A DNA stretch of 64,000 nt from Leucobacter sp. Psy1 (GTDB taxonomy: Bacteria; Actinomycetota; Actinomycetes; Actinomycetales; Microbacteriaceae): positions 558,001 to 622,000 of the forward strand of contig NZ_CP083692.1 of the NCBI RefSeq assembly GCF_020096995.1, written 5' to 3'. The notes under the pieces were generated by a model, which saw only the letters and a list, made by a program, of their open reading frames with translations, searched no databases and had not been told where the DNA came from. A program made the translations under genes and the position numbers. This document shows, piece after piece, positions 23,203 to 34,977 of this stretch (positions are counted from its first letter, which is position 1; every line of letters starts with the position of its first letter).

Positions 23203-24866
23203 ACCACGTGCTCGACATTCGAGATCTCGAGGTCACGTTCTCGACGGACCACGGCCCGATCACCGCCGTCGACGGAGTTTCCCTGACAGTGGAGCCCGGG
23301 CGGGTACTTGCGGTCGTGGGCGAGTCTGGCTCAGGCAAGTCGGTGACGGCTCGTGCCGTGCTCGGCCTCCTCGCCGAGACCGCGACGGCTTCGGGCGCCG
23401 TGGTGCTCGCGGCGCGGGACGGGTCGGGTGCGAGCGACGTCACGGCGCTCTCGCCCGAACGCCTGCGCGCTGTGCGCGGGCGCGATGTCGCGATGGTCTT
23501 CCAGGAGCCGTCGACGGCGCTGAACCCGGTCTTCACCATCGGGTGGCAGATCGCCGAGGGCCTCCGCGCGCACGAGAAGCTCTCGCGCAAGCAAGCGAGA
23601 ACTCGTGCGATCGACATTCTGCGCAAGGTCGGGATCCCCGACCCGGAGTCGCGCGTCGACTCGTATCCGCATCAGCTCTCCGGCGGACAGAAGCAGCGCG
23701 TTGTCATCGCCATGGCGCTCGCGCTCGGCCCAGGCCTCATCGTGGCCGACGAGCCGACGACGGCGCTGGATGTCACGGTGCAGGCGGAGATCCTCGACCT
23801 CCTCCGCGATCTGCGTGACGAGTTCGGCACCGCGATCCTGCTCATCACGCACAACATGGGCGTCGTCGCTGATCTCGCCGATGATGTCGCGGTGATGTAC
23901 CAGGGGAAGGTCGTCGAACAGGCGCCGGTCGCCGAACTCTTCGCGCACCCCAAGGAGGCGTACACCCGGAACCTGCTCGCCGCCGTCCCGAAACTGGGGG
24001 AGCGACGCGTCCAGGCGGTGGACCGCGCCGAGAAACGCGCGAGTGAGGTGCAGCGCGCCCCGCTCGTGGTCGCCCGCGGACTCGAGATCCAGTACCCGGG
24101 GCGCTTCGGCAAGCCCGGGTTCCGGGCGGTCAACGGGGTGGACTTCGAGATCGGCGCCGGCGAGGTCTTCGGCCTCGTCGGCGAATCGGGATCGGGCAAG
24201 TCCACCATCGGGCGAGCCATCGCCGGCCTGACGCCCGTGACCGGGGGATCGCTCGAGGTGCTCGGGCACGAGATGCTCGGCTACCGCGAGCGCGACTTCC
24301 GTGCGACGCGGCGCGACATCGGCTTCGTCTTCCAGGATCCGGCGTCGAGCTTCAACCCGCTGCTCACCATCGCCGAGTGCGTCGCCGAACCGCTCGTCGT
24401 GCAGGGTCTGGCGAAGGACCCCAGCGCCGCGCGGCAGCGCGTGGACGAGCTCCTCGAAGCGGTGCAGCTGCCCCGGAGCTACGGGGACCGCTACCCGCAC
24501 GAGCTTTCGGGAGGGCAGCGCCAGCGCGCGAGCCTCGCGCGCGGCCTGATCCTCGACCCGAAGCTGCTCATCGCCGACGAGCCGACGAGCGCGCTCGACG
24601 TCTCGGTGCAGGCGCGGGTCCTCGACCTGTTCGTCGAGCTGCAGGCCGAGCTCGGGTTCTCGTCGCTGTTCATCACCCACGACCTCGCGGTCGTAGACGC
24701 GTTGGCTGACCGTCTCGGGGTGCTCTACCGTGGCGAGCTCGTCGAGACGGGCACGTGCGCAGAGGTGCTCGGCAATCCCCGCGAGGCCTATACTCAGAGG
24801 CTGCTGGCATCGCTGCCGGTGCCCGATCCGCGGGAGCAGGCGGAGCGGCGGAGGCTGAGAGCCTGA
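23199..24866 (+). CDS. Fused double ATP-binding protein, DppD-DppF type (operon 1)
   Basis: This 555-aa protein carries two complete ABC ATPase domains in one chain. Domain 1: Walker A GESGSGKS near residue 44, signature YPHQLSGGQKQR, Walker B LIVADEPTTALD. Domain 2: Walker A GESGSGKST, signature YPHELSGGQRQRA, Walker B LLIADEPTSALD. Each domain is followed by the peptide-transporter-type extension (HPKEAYTRNLLAAVPK and NPREAYTQRLLASLP). The fusion of DppD and DppF is common in actinobacteria. It energises the two permeases encoded just upstream. The ATG overlaps the upstream stop. Confidence 0.95.
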   Translation: MNHVLDIRDLEVTFSTDHGPITAVDGVSLTVEPGRVLAVVGESGSGKSVTARAVLGLLAETATASGAVVLAARDGSGASDVTALSPERLRAVRGRDVAMVFQEPSTALNPVFTIGWQIAEGLRAHEKLSRKQARTRAIDILRKVGIPDPESRVDSYPHQLSGGQKQRVVIAMALALGPGLIVADEPTTALDVTVQAEILDLLRDLRDEFGTAILLITHNMGVVADLADDVAVMYQGKVVEQAPVAELFAHPKEAYTRNLLAAVPKLGERRVQAVDRAEKRASEVQRAPLVVARGLEIQYPGRFGKPGFRAVNGVDFEIGAGEVFGLVGESGSGKSTIGRAIAGLTPVTGGSLEVLGHEMLGYRERDFRATRRDIGFVFQDPASSFNPLLTIAECVAEPLVVQGLAKDPSAARQRVDELLEAVQLPRSYGDRYPHELSGGQRQRASLARGLILDPKLLIADEPTSALDVSVQARVLDLFVELQAELGFSSLFITHDLAVVDALADRLGVLYRGELVETGTCAEVLGNPREAYTQRLLASLPVPDPREQAERRRLRA

Positions 24867-24928
24867 CAGTCGAGAGATGATAACACGCCAGTGTTTCGTC
24901 GCCACATGCCCTATATGGTCCGCACAAA

Positions 24929-24951
24929 ACCTGTCCGACAACCGGGCAGGT
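24929..24951. promoter_or_regulatory. 23-bp dyad operator candidate, copy 2
   Basis: ACCTG-N13-CAGGT with extended symmetry (AACCTG...CAGGTT), in the 257-bp gap between the two peptide ABC operons. TATATG and TATGGT at 24912-24919 could serve as a -10 box just upstream, so the dyad would cover the transcription start. The rest of the gap up to the start of the second SBP holds no gene that I can support. Confidence 0.55.
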
Positions 24952-25123
24952 TAATGGAGGAAGTCACGGAAATGGAGGATGGTTGAAATCGATGCCTTTT
25001 CGCGACCGAATCCGGGCAAACTCGCGATTAGGGTAGTGGGCGGTACACCCGAGTACCGCGGCCGGCTGGCACTGTAGCTTCGCGGAATGGTCGCGGTGCG
25101 CAACAATACAAAGGAGTTCTGAC

Positions 25124-26740
25124 GTGGCGCGTTCACGCATGGCAATGGGAATGCTGTCTCTGGCAGCGGCTGGCGCACTGGTGCTGACCAGCTGCTCCGG
25201 CGGCGGAGGAGGGGAGTCCGACGCGGGCTCCACCCCCGAGGGTCGCATCTCGGTCAACAACACCGAACCGCAGAAGGGACTCATCCCCGCGGACACGACC
25301 GAGGTCGGCGGCGGCAAGGTGGTCGACGCGCTCTGGGAGGGCCTCGTCTACTACGACGCCGAGGGAGCGACGCAGATGGGCGTCGCCGAGTCGATCGAAG
25401 CCGGCGACGACGGCGTCTGGACCGTGAAGCTCCGCGAAGACGCGGTGTTCTCGGACGGCACCCCCGTGCAGGCGCACAACTTCGTCGACGCGTGGAACTA
25501 CGCGGCGAACGTCGACAACGCACTCGGCAACCAGTACTTCTTCTCCCCGATCAAGGGCTTCAGCGAGACTGAGCCCGTCGAGGAGATGGAGGGTCTCAAG
25601 GTTGTCGACGACTACACCTTCACCGTCGACGCGACCCCCGACTTCCCCGACCGTCTCGGCTACTCGGCGTACTACCCGCTGCCCGACGTCGCGTTCGACG
25701 ACATGGAGGCGTTCGGCCAGAACCCGATCGGCAACGGCCTCTACGCGTTCGACGGCGACGACGCCTGGAAGCACGACGTCGAGATCAACCTCGTCGCGAA
25801 CGACAGCTACGTCGGTCCGCGCGAGGTCGCGAACGAGGGCGTCCACTTCAAGATCTACGCCTCGCTCGACGCGGCGTACGTCGATCTGCAGGCCGGCAAC
25901 CTCGACGTGCTCGACCAGATTCCGGACACCTCCTTCTCGGTCTTCGAAGAGGAACTCGGCGATCGCGCCATCAACCAGGCCGGCGCGCTGAACACGACGC
26001 TCACGATCTCCAGCAACCTCCCGCACTTCGGCGAGGACGAGGAGGGCAAGCTCCGCCGCGCCGCCCTCTCGATGGCGACCGACCGCGAGGAGATCATCGA
26101 CACGATCTTCGAGGGCACCAACATTGCGGCGACCGAGTTCTCCTCGCCCGTCGTCGACGGCTACAAGGATGACCTCGAGGGCAGCGAGAAGCTCCAGTTC
26201 AACCCTGAGGAGGCGAAGAAGCTCTGGGCCGAGGCCGACGAGATCTCGCCGTTCGAGGGCACCATCGAGGTCGCGACGAACACGGACGGCCCCCACCTCG
26301 TGTGGGTCGAGGCCGTGGCGAACCAGTGGATCAACACGCTCGGCGTCGAGGCGGCTCCGAAGCCGTACCCCACCTTCCAGGCGTTCCTGGACGACCGTGA
26401 GGCCGACACCGTCGGCGGTCCGTTCCGCGCCGGATGGCAGGCCGACTACCCGGGCATGTACAACTTCATGCAGCCGCTGTACTACACGGACGCCAGCTCG
26501 AACCACGGGTTCTACTCGAACGAGGAGTTCGACAACCTGCTGAACGAGGCAGTGAACTCCGAGGATCACGACCAGATGATCACGAAGCTGCACGAGGCCC
26601 AGGAGATCCTCCTCGAGGATCTCCCGTCGATCCCGCTCTGGTACCAGGGCACCACGGGCGGCTTCAGCGAGCGCGTCGACAACGTCGCGTTCGGCTGGAA
26701 CTCCGTGCCGATCTTCAACGAGATCAGCGTCACCGAATAA
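25124..26740 (+). CDS. Peptide ABC transporter substrate-binding lipoprotein, family 5 (operon 2)
   Basis: This 538-aa protein is a second family-5 solute-binding protein. Its signal peptide ends in the lipobox LVLTSC (C24), followed by SGGGGGES. Mature-part patterns include NNTEPQKGLIPADTTEVGG, VFSDGTPVQAHNFVDAWNYA and GWQADYPGMYNFMQPLYYT, close to OppA/DppA-like proteins of actinobacteria. The start is GTG 25124 with AAGGAG at 25111-25116. It has the same order of downstream genes as operon 1 but a clearly different sequence, so it is a paralogue, not a recent duplicate. Confidence 0.93.
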   Translation: MARSRMAMGMLSLAAAGALVLTSCSGGGGGESDAGSTPEGRISVNNTEPQKGLIPADTTEVGGGKVVDALWEGLVYYDAEGATQMGVAESIEAGDDGVWTVKLREDAVFSDGTPVQAHNFVDAWNYAANVDNALGNQYFFSPIKGFSETEPVEEMEGLKVVDDYTFTVDATPDFPDRLGYSAYYPLPDVAFDDMEAFGQNPIGNGLYAFDGDDAWKHDVEINLVANDSYVGPREVANEGVHFKIYASLDAAYVDLQAGNLDVLDQIPDTSFSVFEEELGDRAINQAGALNTTLTISSNLPHFGEDEEGKLRRAALSMATDREEIIDTIFEGTNIAATEFSSPVVDGYKDDLEGSEKLQFNPEEAKKLWAEADEISPFEGTIEVATNTDGPHLVWVEAVANQWINTLGVEAAPKPYPTFQAFLDDREADTVGGPFRAGWQADYPGMYNFMQPLYYTDASSNHGFYSNEEFDNLLNEAVNSEDHDQMITKLHEAQEILLEDLPSIPLWYQGTTGGFSERVDNVAFGWNSVPIFNEISVTE

Positions 26741-26746
26741 CCAGAC

Positions 26747-26789
26747 CGCGTGCAGCTCCGGCGTCTTCTCGTCGCTGGGGCTGCACGCG
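26747..26789 (+). promoter_or_regulatory. Intergenic hairpin between SBP and permease genes
   Basis: CGCGTGCAGC (26747-26756) pairs perfectly with GCTGCACGCG (26780-26789), leaving a 23-base loop, with no T run after it. Such hairpins after a binding-protein gene protect the upstream mRNA or reduce readthrough, so that the binding protein is made in excess over the permeases. Confidence 0.55.
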
Positions 26790-26853
26790 TGTTGATCCTC
26801 AGGAATACACACCCCATGCACACACGAGCCGACCGCCGGGGAGTCACCGTCTC

Positions 26854-27780
26854 ATGCTGAGATACATCATCCTCCGCGTCCTCCAGGTGGTGCCCGTTCT
26901 CCTCGGCACCACGTTCCTCATCTACTTCATGGTCTTCGCCATGCCGGGCGACCCCGTCGCCGCGATGTTCGGCGACAAGGTGCCGAGCGAGGCCGTGCTC
27001 GAGCGGCTGCGCGAGCAGTACAACCTCGACAAGCCGTTCTTCGTGCAGTATCTGCTGTATCTCAAGGGCATCTTCGTCGGCGACTTCGGCATCAGCTTCT
27101 CCGGTGAGCCGGTCTCGCAGATCCTGGCGCGCACCTTCCCCATCACGATTCGGCTCGCCCTCATGGCGATCGCCATCGAGCTCGTGATCGCGATCATCGT
27201 CGGCCTGTTCTCGGGTCTGCGCAAGGGTTCGTTCTTCGACAACATCAACCTCATCATCGCGCTCATCCTGCTGAGCCTCCCGATCTTCGTCGCCGCGTTC
27301 GTCGGCCAGTACGTGTTCGGGTTGCAGCTCGGCTGGTTCAGTCCGACGGTCGGCGGCTCGGCTCCGACGAAGGACCTGATACTGCCGGCGTTGGTGCTGG
27401 GCGTGAGCCTCTACGCGACGAGCATGCGTCTGACCCGCTCGTCCGTCATCGACACGCTCAACCAGGACTTCGTGCGCACCGCGTACGCCAAGGGCCTGTC
27501 GCGCGGCCGCGTGATCCCGGTCCACGTGCTGCGCAACTCCCTGATCCCGACCATCACCAATACGGCCACCGACTTCGGCACGCTCATGGTCGGCGCGACC
27601 GTGACCGAGGGCATCTTCAACGTGCCGGGCGTCGGCAACGTGCTCTTCAACGCCATCCTGCGCGGCGAGAACGCGACCGTCGTCTCATTCGTCACCGTGA
27701 TGGTGCTCATCTACCTCGGCGTGAACCTGCTCATCGACTTGCTCTACGCCGTGCTCGACCCGAGGATCCGTTATGCCTGA
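26854..27780 (+). CDS. Peptide ABC transporter permease, DppB/OppB type (operon 2)
   Basis: This 308-aa protein starts MLRYIILRVLQVVPVLLGTT and has six membrane segments. It keeps the DppB hallmarks: the loop PGDPVAAMFGDKVPSEAV, the coupling loop FVRTAYAKGLSRGRVIPVH and the C-terminal LLYAVLDPRIRYA. ATG 26854 is preceded by GGGGAG. The stop lies inside the next gene, an 8-bp overlap, so the two permeases are made together. Confidence 0.93.
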   Translation: MLRYIILRVLQVVPVLLGTTFLIYFMVFAMPGDPVAAMFGDKVPSEAVLERLREQYNLDKPFFVQYLLYLKGIFVGDFGISFSGEPVSQILARTFPITIRLALMAIAIELVIAIIVGLFSGLRKGSFFDNINLIIALILLSLPIFVAAFVGQYVFGLQLGWFSPTVGGSAPTKDLILPALVLGVSLYATSMRLTRSSVIDTLNQDFVRTAYAKGLSRGRVIPVHVLRNSLIPTITNTATDFGTLMVGATVTEGIFNVPGVGNVLFNAILRGENATVVSFVTVMVLIYLGVNLLIDLLYAVLDPRIRYA

Positions 27781-28738
27781 ATCCCAGAACCGCTCCTCGC
27801 GCCCGCCCATGGAGCACTTCGTCGCCCCGGTCGACGAGACGCCGGTCGCCGCAGTCGACGCCGTGCGGATCGACGAGAAGAAGTCGAATCTCTGGCTCGA
27901 CGCCTGGCGCGACATGCGCCGGCGTCCCATGTTCTGGATCGCGTCGCTGATCATCCTCGTGGTGCTCGCGGTCTCGCTGCTCCCGAACCTGTTCACCCAG
28001 ATCGACCCGCGCTCCTGCTCGCTCGCGTTCTCGAACGCCGGGCCCGCGACGGGTCACCCGCTCGGGTTCAACCAGCAGGGGTGCGACGTGTACTCCCGCA
28101 TCATCCACGGCACCTCGACCTCGGTCTCGGTCGGCTTCCTGGTGATCGTGCTCACGTTCCTGGTCGGCGGCATCATGGGATCGCTGGCCGGCTACTTCGG
28201 AGGGTTCGTCGACACGGTCCTGTCGCGGCTCGGCGACATCTTCTTCTCGGTGCCGTACATTCTCGCCGGCATCATCGTGATGAGCGTGCTGGCCGACTAC
28301 CGCAACCCGCTCGTCATCGCGCTCGCGATCGGCGGATTCTCCTGGCCGATCTCGGCGCGCATCCTGCGCAGCGAGGTGCTGCGGGTCAAGAACGCCGACT
28401 TCGTGACGGCGGCTGAGGCGCTCGGCGTCTCGCGGTTCAAGACGCTCATGCGGCACGTGGTCCCGAACGCGATCGCGCCGCTCATCGTGGTGACGACGCT
28501 CTCCCTCGCCTCCGCGATCGTCGCCGAGGCGGTGCTCTCGTTCCTCGGCGTCGGCCTGCCCCCCGGCGAGTTCATCAGCTGGGGAAACGACATCAGCAAT
28601 GCGCAGCTCTCGCTTCGCACGCATCCCGCGCCCCTCATCTACCCGTCGATGGCGCTCACCATCACCGTCCTCGGGTTCATCCTGATGGGCGAGGTCATCC
28701 GTGACGCGCTCGACCCGAGGGCGAGGGCGCAGCGATGA
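27773..28738 (+). CDS. Peptide ABC transporter permease, DppC/OppC type (operon 2)
   Basis: This 321-aa protein has a 55-residue hydrophilic start, then WRDMRRRPMFWIASLIILVV at the first membrane segment, GHPLGFNQQGCDVYSRIIHG before the second, and the coupling loop TAAEALGVSRFKTLMRHVVP. It ends EVIRDALDPRARAQR. Its start overlaps the upstream gene by 8 bp and its stop overlaps the ATPase gene by four bases. Confidence 0.93.
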   Translation: MPESQNRSSRPPMEHFVAPVDETPVAAVDAVRIDEKKSNLWLDAWRDMRRRPMFWIASLIILVVLAVSLLPNLFTQIDPRSCSLAFSNAGPATGHPLGFNQQGCDVYSRIIHGTSTSVSVGFLVIVLTFLVGGIMGSLAGYFGGFVDTVLSRLGDIFFSVPYILAGIIVMSVLADYRNPLVIALAIGGFSWPISARILRSEVLRVKNADFVTAAEALGVSRFKTLMRHVVPNAIAPLIVVTTLSLASAIVAEAVLSFLGVGLPPGEFISWGNDISNAQLSLRTHPAPLIYPSMALTITVLGFILMGEVIRDALDPRARAQR

Positions 28739-30456
28739 TGAACGAATCACGACAGACGGAAGCATCCGATATGGAACCGATCCTCAGCGTGCGCGATCTC
28801 AAGGTCGCGTTCTCCCGCCACAAGCAGGTCAACGAGGTGCTCCACGGCGTGAACTTCGACGTCTACCCCGGTGAGACGGTCGCGATCGTCGGCGAGTCGG
28901 GGTCGGGCAAGTCGACGACCATGCACGCCGTCATCGACCTGCTCCCTGGCACAGGTCGCGTCACCGAGGGATCGGTGATGTGGCGGGGCCGCGAGCTCGT
29001 GGGGTCGACCCGTCGCGACATGGAGACGCTGCGGGGGCGCGAGATCGGCCTGGTCCCGCAGGATCCGATGTCGAACCTCAACCCGGTGTGGTCGATCGGC
29101 TTCCAGGTCGAGGAGGCGATCCGCGCGAACGGTCTCGCGAAGAGTCGCAAGGACGTCAAGGCGCGCGCTATCGAGGTGCTGCAGCAGGCGGGCCTGCAGG
29201 ACGCCGAGAAGCGGATGCGGCAGTACCCGCACCAGTTCTCGGGCGGCATGAAGCAGCGCGCGCTCATCGGCATCGGTCTCGCCGCGAACCCGCAGCTGCT
29301 CATCGCCGATGAGCCGACGTCGGCACTCGACGTGACGGTGCAGCGCGTGGTGCTCGATCACCTGCAGTCGCTGGCCTCGGAGCGCGGAACCGCTGTGGTC
29401 TTCATCACCCACGATCTCGGCCTCGCTGCCGAGCGCGCGGAGAAGCTCATCGTGATGTACCGCGGCAACGTCGTCGAGTCGGGTCCGAGCCGCGAGATCC
29501 TGCAGGATCCGCAGCACCCCTACACCAAGCGCCTCGTGTCGGCCGTGCCGAGCCTCGCGTCCCGTCGCCTGGGGTCTGATCCTGACATGGCCCCCGCCCC
29601 GACAGAGTCGTTCAACGTGGCCGCGCTCGCCGAGTCCGAGCTCAAGGACCGCAAGATCGGTGCGCCACTCATCGAGGTCCGCGACCTCACGAAGGTGTAC
29701 AAGCTGCGGAAGGGGAACTTCGGTCACGAAGACCTGACGGCGGTGAACCGCGCCTCCTTCACCATCAACCGTGGCGAGACCATGGCGCTGGTGGGCGAGA
29801 GCGGCTCGGGCAAGTCGACGATCGCGAAGATGGTGCTGCAGCTCGAGCAGCCGACCTCGGGGTCGATCACGATCGACGGCGCCGACACGACCCGGTTGGG
29901 CGCGAAGCAGCTGTTCGACCTGCGGCGCAAGCTGCAGCCCGTCTTCCAGGATCCGTACGGTTCGCTCGACCCGCTGCGCAACATCGGCAACACCATCATG
30001 GAGCCGCTGAACGTGCACAAGGTCGGGGACAGCGCGTCGCGTCGCGCCCGCGTGCTCGAACTGCTCGATCAGGTCTCGCTGCCTCGCGAACTCGCGTCCC
30101 GCTACCCGAACGAGCTCTCTGGCGGTCAGCGGCAGCGCGTCGCCGTCGCCCGCGGTCTCGCGCTGAAGCCCGAGATCCTCGTCCTCGACGAGGCCGTCTC
30201 GGCCCTCGACGTGCTCGTGCAGGCGCAGGTGCTCGAGCTCCTCGCCGAACTGCAGCGCGATCTCGGGCTCACCTACCTGTTCATCACTCACGACCTCGCC
30301 GTCGTGCGGCTCATCGCCGACCGGGTCTGCGTGATGCGGAGCGGTGAGATCATCGAGCAGGCCACCACCGACGAGGTGTTCGAGAACCCTCGCGAGGAGT
30401 ACACCCAGAATCTGCTCGCCGCGATCCCGGGCGCAAGCCTCCACATCGGGGCGTAA
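28735..30456 (+). CDS. Fused double ATP-binding protein, DppD-DppF type (operon 2)
   Basis: This 573-aa chain has two ABC ATPase domains. Domain 1: Walker A GESGSGKSTT, signature YPHQFSGGMKQRA, Walker B LLIADEPTSALD. Domain 2: Walker A GESGSGKSTI, signature YPNELSGGQRQRV, Walker B ILVLDEAVSALD. The second Walker B has DEA in place of the usual DEP, as in many OppF-like domains. The linker between the domains (about residues 270-305) is long and acidic. This protein would drive the operon 2 transporter. A terminator with an embedded promoter follows before typA. Confidence 0.95.
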   Translation: MMNESRQTEASDMEPILSVRDLKVAFSRHKQVNEVLHGVNFDVYPGETVAIVGESGSGKSTTMHAVIDLLPGTGRVTEGSVMWRGRELVGSTRRDMETLRGREIGLVPQDPMSNLNPVWSIGFQVEEAIRANGLAKSRKDVKARAIEVLQQAGLQDAEKRMRQYPHQFSGGMKQRALIGIGLAANPQLLIADEPTSALDVTVQRVVLDHLQSLASERGTAVVFITHDLGLAAERAEKLIVMYRGNVVESGPSREILQDPQHPYTKRLVSAVPSLASRRLGSDPDMAPAPTESFNVAALAESELKDRKIGAPLIEVRDLTKVYKLRKGNFGHEDLTAVNRASFTINRGETMALVGESGSGKSTIAKMVLQLEQPTSGSITIDGADTTRLGAKQLFDLRRKLQPVFQDPYGSLDPLRNIGNTIMEPLNVHKVGDSASRRARVLELLDQVSLPRELASRYPNELSGGQRQRVAVARGLALKPEILVLDEAVSALDVLVQAQVLELLAELQRDLGLTYLFITHDLAVVRLIADRVCVMRSGEIIEQATTDEVFENPREEYTQNLLAAIPGASLHIGA

Positions 30457-30473
30457 ATGCGCCGATCTTGAAG

Positions 30474-30516
30474 GGCCGACGTGCGCATCCGTTAGAATTG
30501 CACGTCGGCCTTTCTT
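30474..30516 (+). terminator. Terminator of peptide operon 2
   Basis: GGCCGACGTGC (30474-30484) pairs perfectly with GCACGTCGGCC (30500-30510), followed by TTTCTT. The 15-base loop contains TAGAAT (30493-30498), a good -10 box, and TTGAAG (30468-30473) lies 19 bp before it; this may be the typA promoter sitting inside the terminator. Confidence 0.75.
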
Positions 30517-30590
30517 GTGCGATGCCCAGCCTCGCACCTTCGGCACTCCACGCCGCCGACACCACGCTGATTTCGTTAGGAACCACCTTT

Positions 30591-32495
30591 ATGGCTCTCG
30601 CCACTCGCGAAGACCTCCGCAATGTCGCCATCGTCGCCCACGTCGACCACGGGAAGACGACCCTCGTCGACGCCATGCTCAAGCAGACGAACTCGTTCGA
30701 CGCGCACACCGAGGTCGATGACCGCGTGATGGACTCCAACGATCTCGAGCGCGAGAAGGGCATCACCATTCTCGCGAAGAACACCGCGATCACGTACGAG
30801 GGTGCCCACGCGCAGAACGGCCCCATCGTCATCAACGTGATCGACACCCCCGGCCACGCCGACTTCGGCGGTGAGGTCGAGCGCGGCCTCTCGATGGTCG
30901 ACGGCGTGGTGCTGCTCGTCGATGCGTCGGAGGGCCCGCTCCCGCAGACCCGCTTCGTGCTGCGCAAGGCGCTCGAGGCGAAGCTTCCCGTGATTCTCGC
31001 GGTCAACAAGACCGACCGCCCCGATGCCCGCATCGAAGAGGTCGAGGGCGAAGCGCAGGATCTGCTGCTCGGTCTCGCCTCCGACCTCAGCGAGGAGCAC
31101 CCCGACATCGACGTCGACGCCGTGCTCGACGTGCCGACGGTCTACCTCTCCGGCCGTGCCGGTGCTGCGTCGCACACCCGCCCGGGTGACGGCGAACTGC
31201 CGGACAACGACAATCTCGAGCCCCTCTTCGAGACGATCCTGCAGCAGGTGCCCGCACCCACCTACGATGACGAGCACCCGCTGCAGGCGCACGTGACGAA
31301 CCTGGACTCGTCGCCGTTCCTCGGCCGTATCGCGCTGCTCCGCGTGCACAACGGCTGGATCAAGAAGGGCGAGACCGTCGCCTGGGTGAAGCAGGACCAG
31401 AGCGTGCAGAACGTCCGCATCACCGAGCTCATGCTCACCAAGGCGCTGACCCGCTACCCCGCCGAGAAGGCGGGCCCCGGCGATATCGTCGCGATCGCCG
31501 GTATCGAAGACATCACCATCGGTGAGACGATCGCGGACGCCGAGGATGTGCGGGCGATGCCGACGATCACGGTCGACGAGCCCGCCATCTCGATGACGAT
31601 CGGCGCGAACACCTCGCCGCTCGTCGGCAAGGTCAAGGGGCACAAGCTCACCGCCCGCATGATCAAGGATCGTCTCGACCGCGAGCTCATCGGTAACGTG
31701 TCGCTCCGCGTGCTCGACACCGGGCGCCCCGACGCGTGGGAGGTGCAGGGCCGCGGCGAGCTCGCGCTCGCGATCCTCGTCGAGAACATGCGCCGCGAGG
31801 GCTTCGAGCTGACGGTCGGTAAGCCGCAGGTGGTGACGCGGGAGGTCAACGGCAAGGTGCACGAGCCGTACGAGCACCTCACCGTCGACACCCCCGAGGA
31901 GCACCTCGGCGCGATCACGCAGCTGCTCGCCGCCCGCAAGGGCCGCATGGAGAACATGACGAACAACGGCACCGGCTGGGTGCGCATGGAGTTCATCGTG
32001 CCGTCGCGCGGTCTGATCGGGTTCCGCTCGGAGTTCATGACCATCACCCGCGGCACCGGCATCGCGAACGCCATCTCGCACGGCTACGCCGAGTGGGCCG
32101 GAACGATCACCACCCGCAACAACGGCTCCATCGTGGCCGACCGCGCCGGTGTGGTGACCCCGTTCTCGCTCATCAACCTGCAGGAGCGCATGTCGTTCTT
32201 CGTGCAGCCCACGCAGGAGGTGTACGAGGGCATGGTCATCGGCGAGAACTCGCGCTCCGAGGACATGGATGTGAACATCACCAAGGAGAAGAAGCTCACG
32301 AACATGCGCTCGGCCAACGCCGACACGTTCGAGTCGATGACTCCGCCGCGGCAGCTCACGCTCGAGGAGTGCCTCGAGTTCGCCCGCGAGGATGAGTGCG
32401 TCGAGGTCACCCCCGAGCACGTGCGGATCCGCAAGGTCGAGCTCGCCGCCACCGCTCGCGCGCGCAGCGCCTCCCGCCTCAAGAACCAGAAGTAG
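30591..32495 (+). CDS. typA: Translational GTPase TypA/BipA
   Basis: This 634-aa protein is a full-length TypA. The GTPase motifs are AHVDHGKTT (residues 16-24), DTPGH (85-89) and NKTD (139-142), followed by the elongation-factor-type beta domain, domains III and V and the TypA-specific C-terminal domain (GLIGFRSEF, TRGTGIANA). TypA binds the ribosome and aids assembly and stress adaptation. ATG 30591 is preceded by TTAGGA. It is transcribed alone or from a promoter in the upstream terminator loop, and argF follows 41 bp after its stop under a separate promoter. Confidence 0.97.
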   Translation: MALATREDLRNVAIVAHVDHGKTTLVDAMLKQTNSFDAHTEVDDRVMDSNDLEREKGITILAKNTAITYEGAHAQNGPIVINVIDTPGHADFGGEVERGLSMVDGVVLLVDASEGPLPQTRFVLRKALEAKLPVILAVNKTDRPDARIEEVEGEAQDLLLGLASDLSEEHPDIDVDAVLDVPTVYLSGRAGAASHTRPGDGELPDNDNLEPLFETILQQVPAPTYDDEHPLQAHVTNLDSSPFLGRIALLRVHNGWIKKGETVAWVKQDQSVQNVRITELMLTKALTRYPAEKAGPGDIVAIAGIEDITIGETIADAEDVRAMPTITVDEPAISMTIGANTSPLVGKVKGHKLTARMIKDRLDRELIGNVSLRVLDTGRPDAWEVQGRGELALAILVENMRREGFELTVGKPQVVTREVNGKVHEPYEHLTVDTPEEHLGAITQLLAARKGRMENMTNNGTGWVRMEFIVPSRGLIGFRSEFMTITRGTGIANAISHGYAEWAGTITTRNNGSIVADRAGVVTPFSLINLQERMSFFVQPTQEVYEGMVIGENSRSEDMDVNITKEKKLTNMRSANADTFESMTPPRQLTLEECLEFAREDECVEVTPEHVRIRKVELAATARARSASRLKNQK

Positions 32496-32527
32496 GCCGA
32501 ACGAGTGCATCACCCGGTCGCCGCTAG

Positions 32528-33460
<933 letters not shown>

Positions 33461-33516
33461 AACGTTCCTTCGCCCATCGACAGTTTCAGAATTTCAGATC
33501 CTCAGATTTCAGTTAG

Positions 33517-34965
<1,449 letters not shown>

Positions 34966-34977
34966 GACCGTCTCCCG

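Noticed and set aside
19386-30456. The two peptide ABC operons as a recent tandem duplication
   Set aside because: The proteins share family motifs and order, but their sequences, lengths and gene spacing differ clearly, so they are old paralogues.
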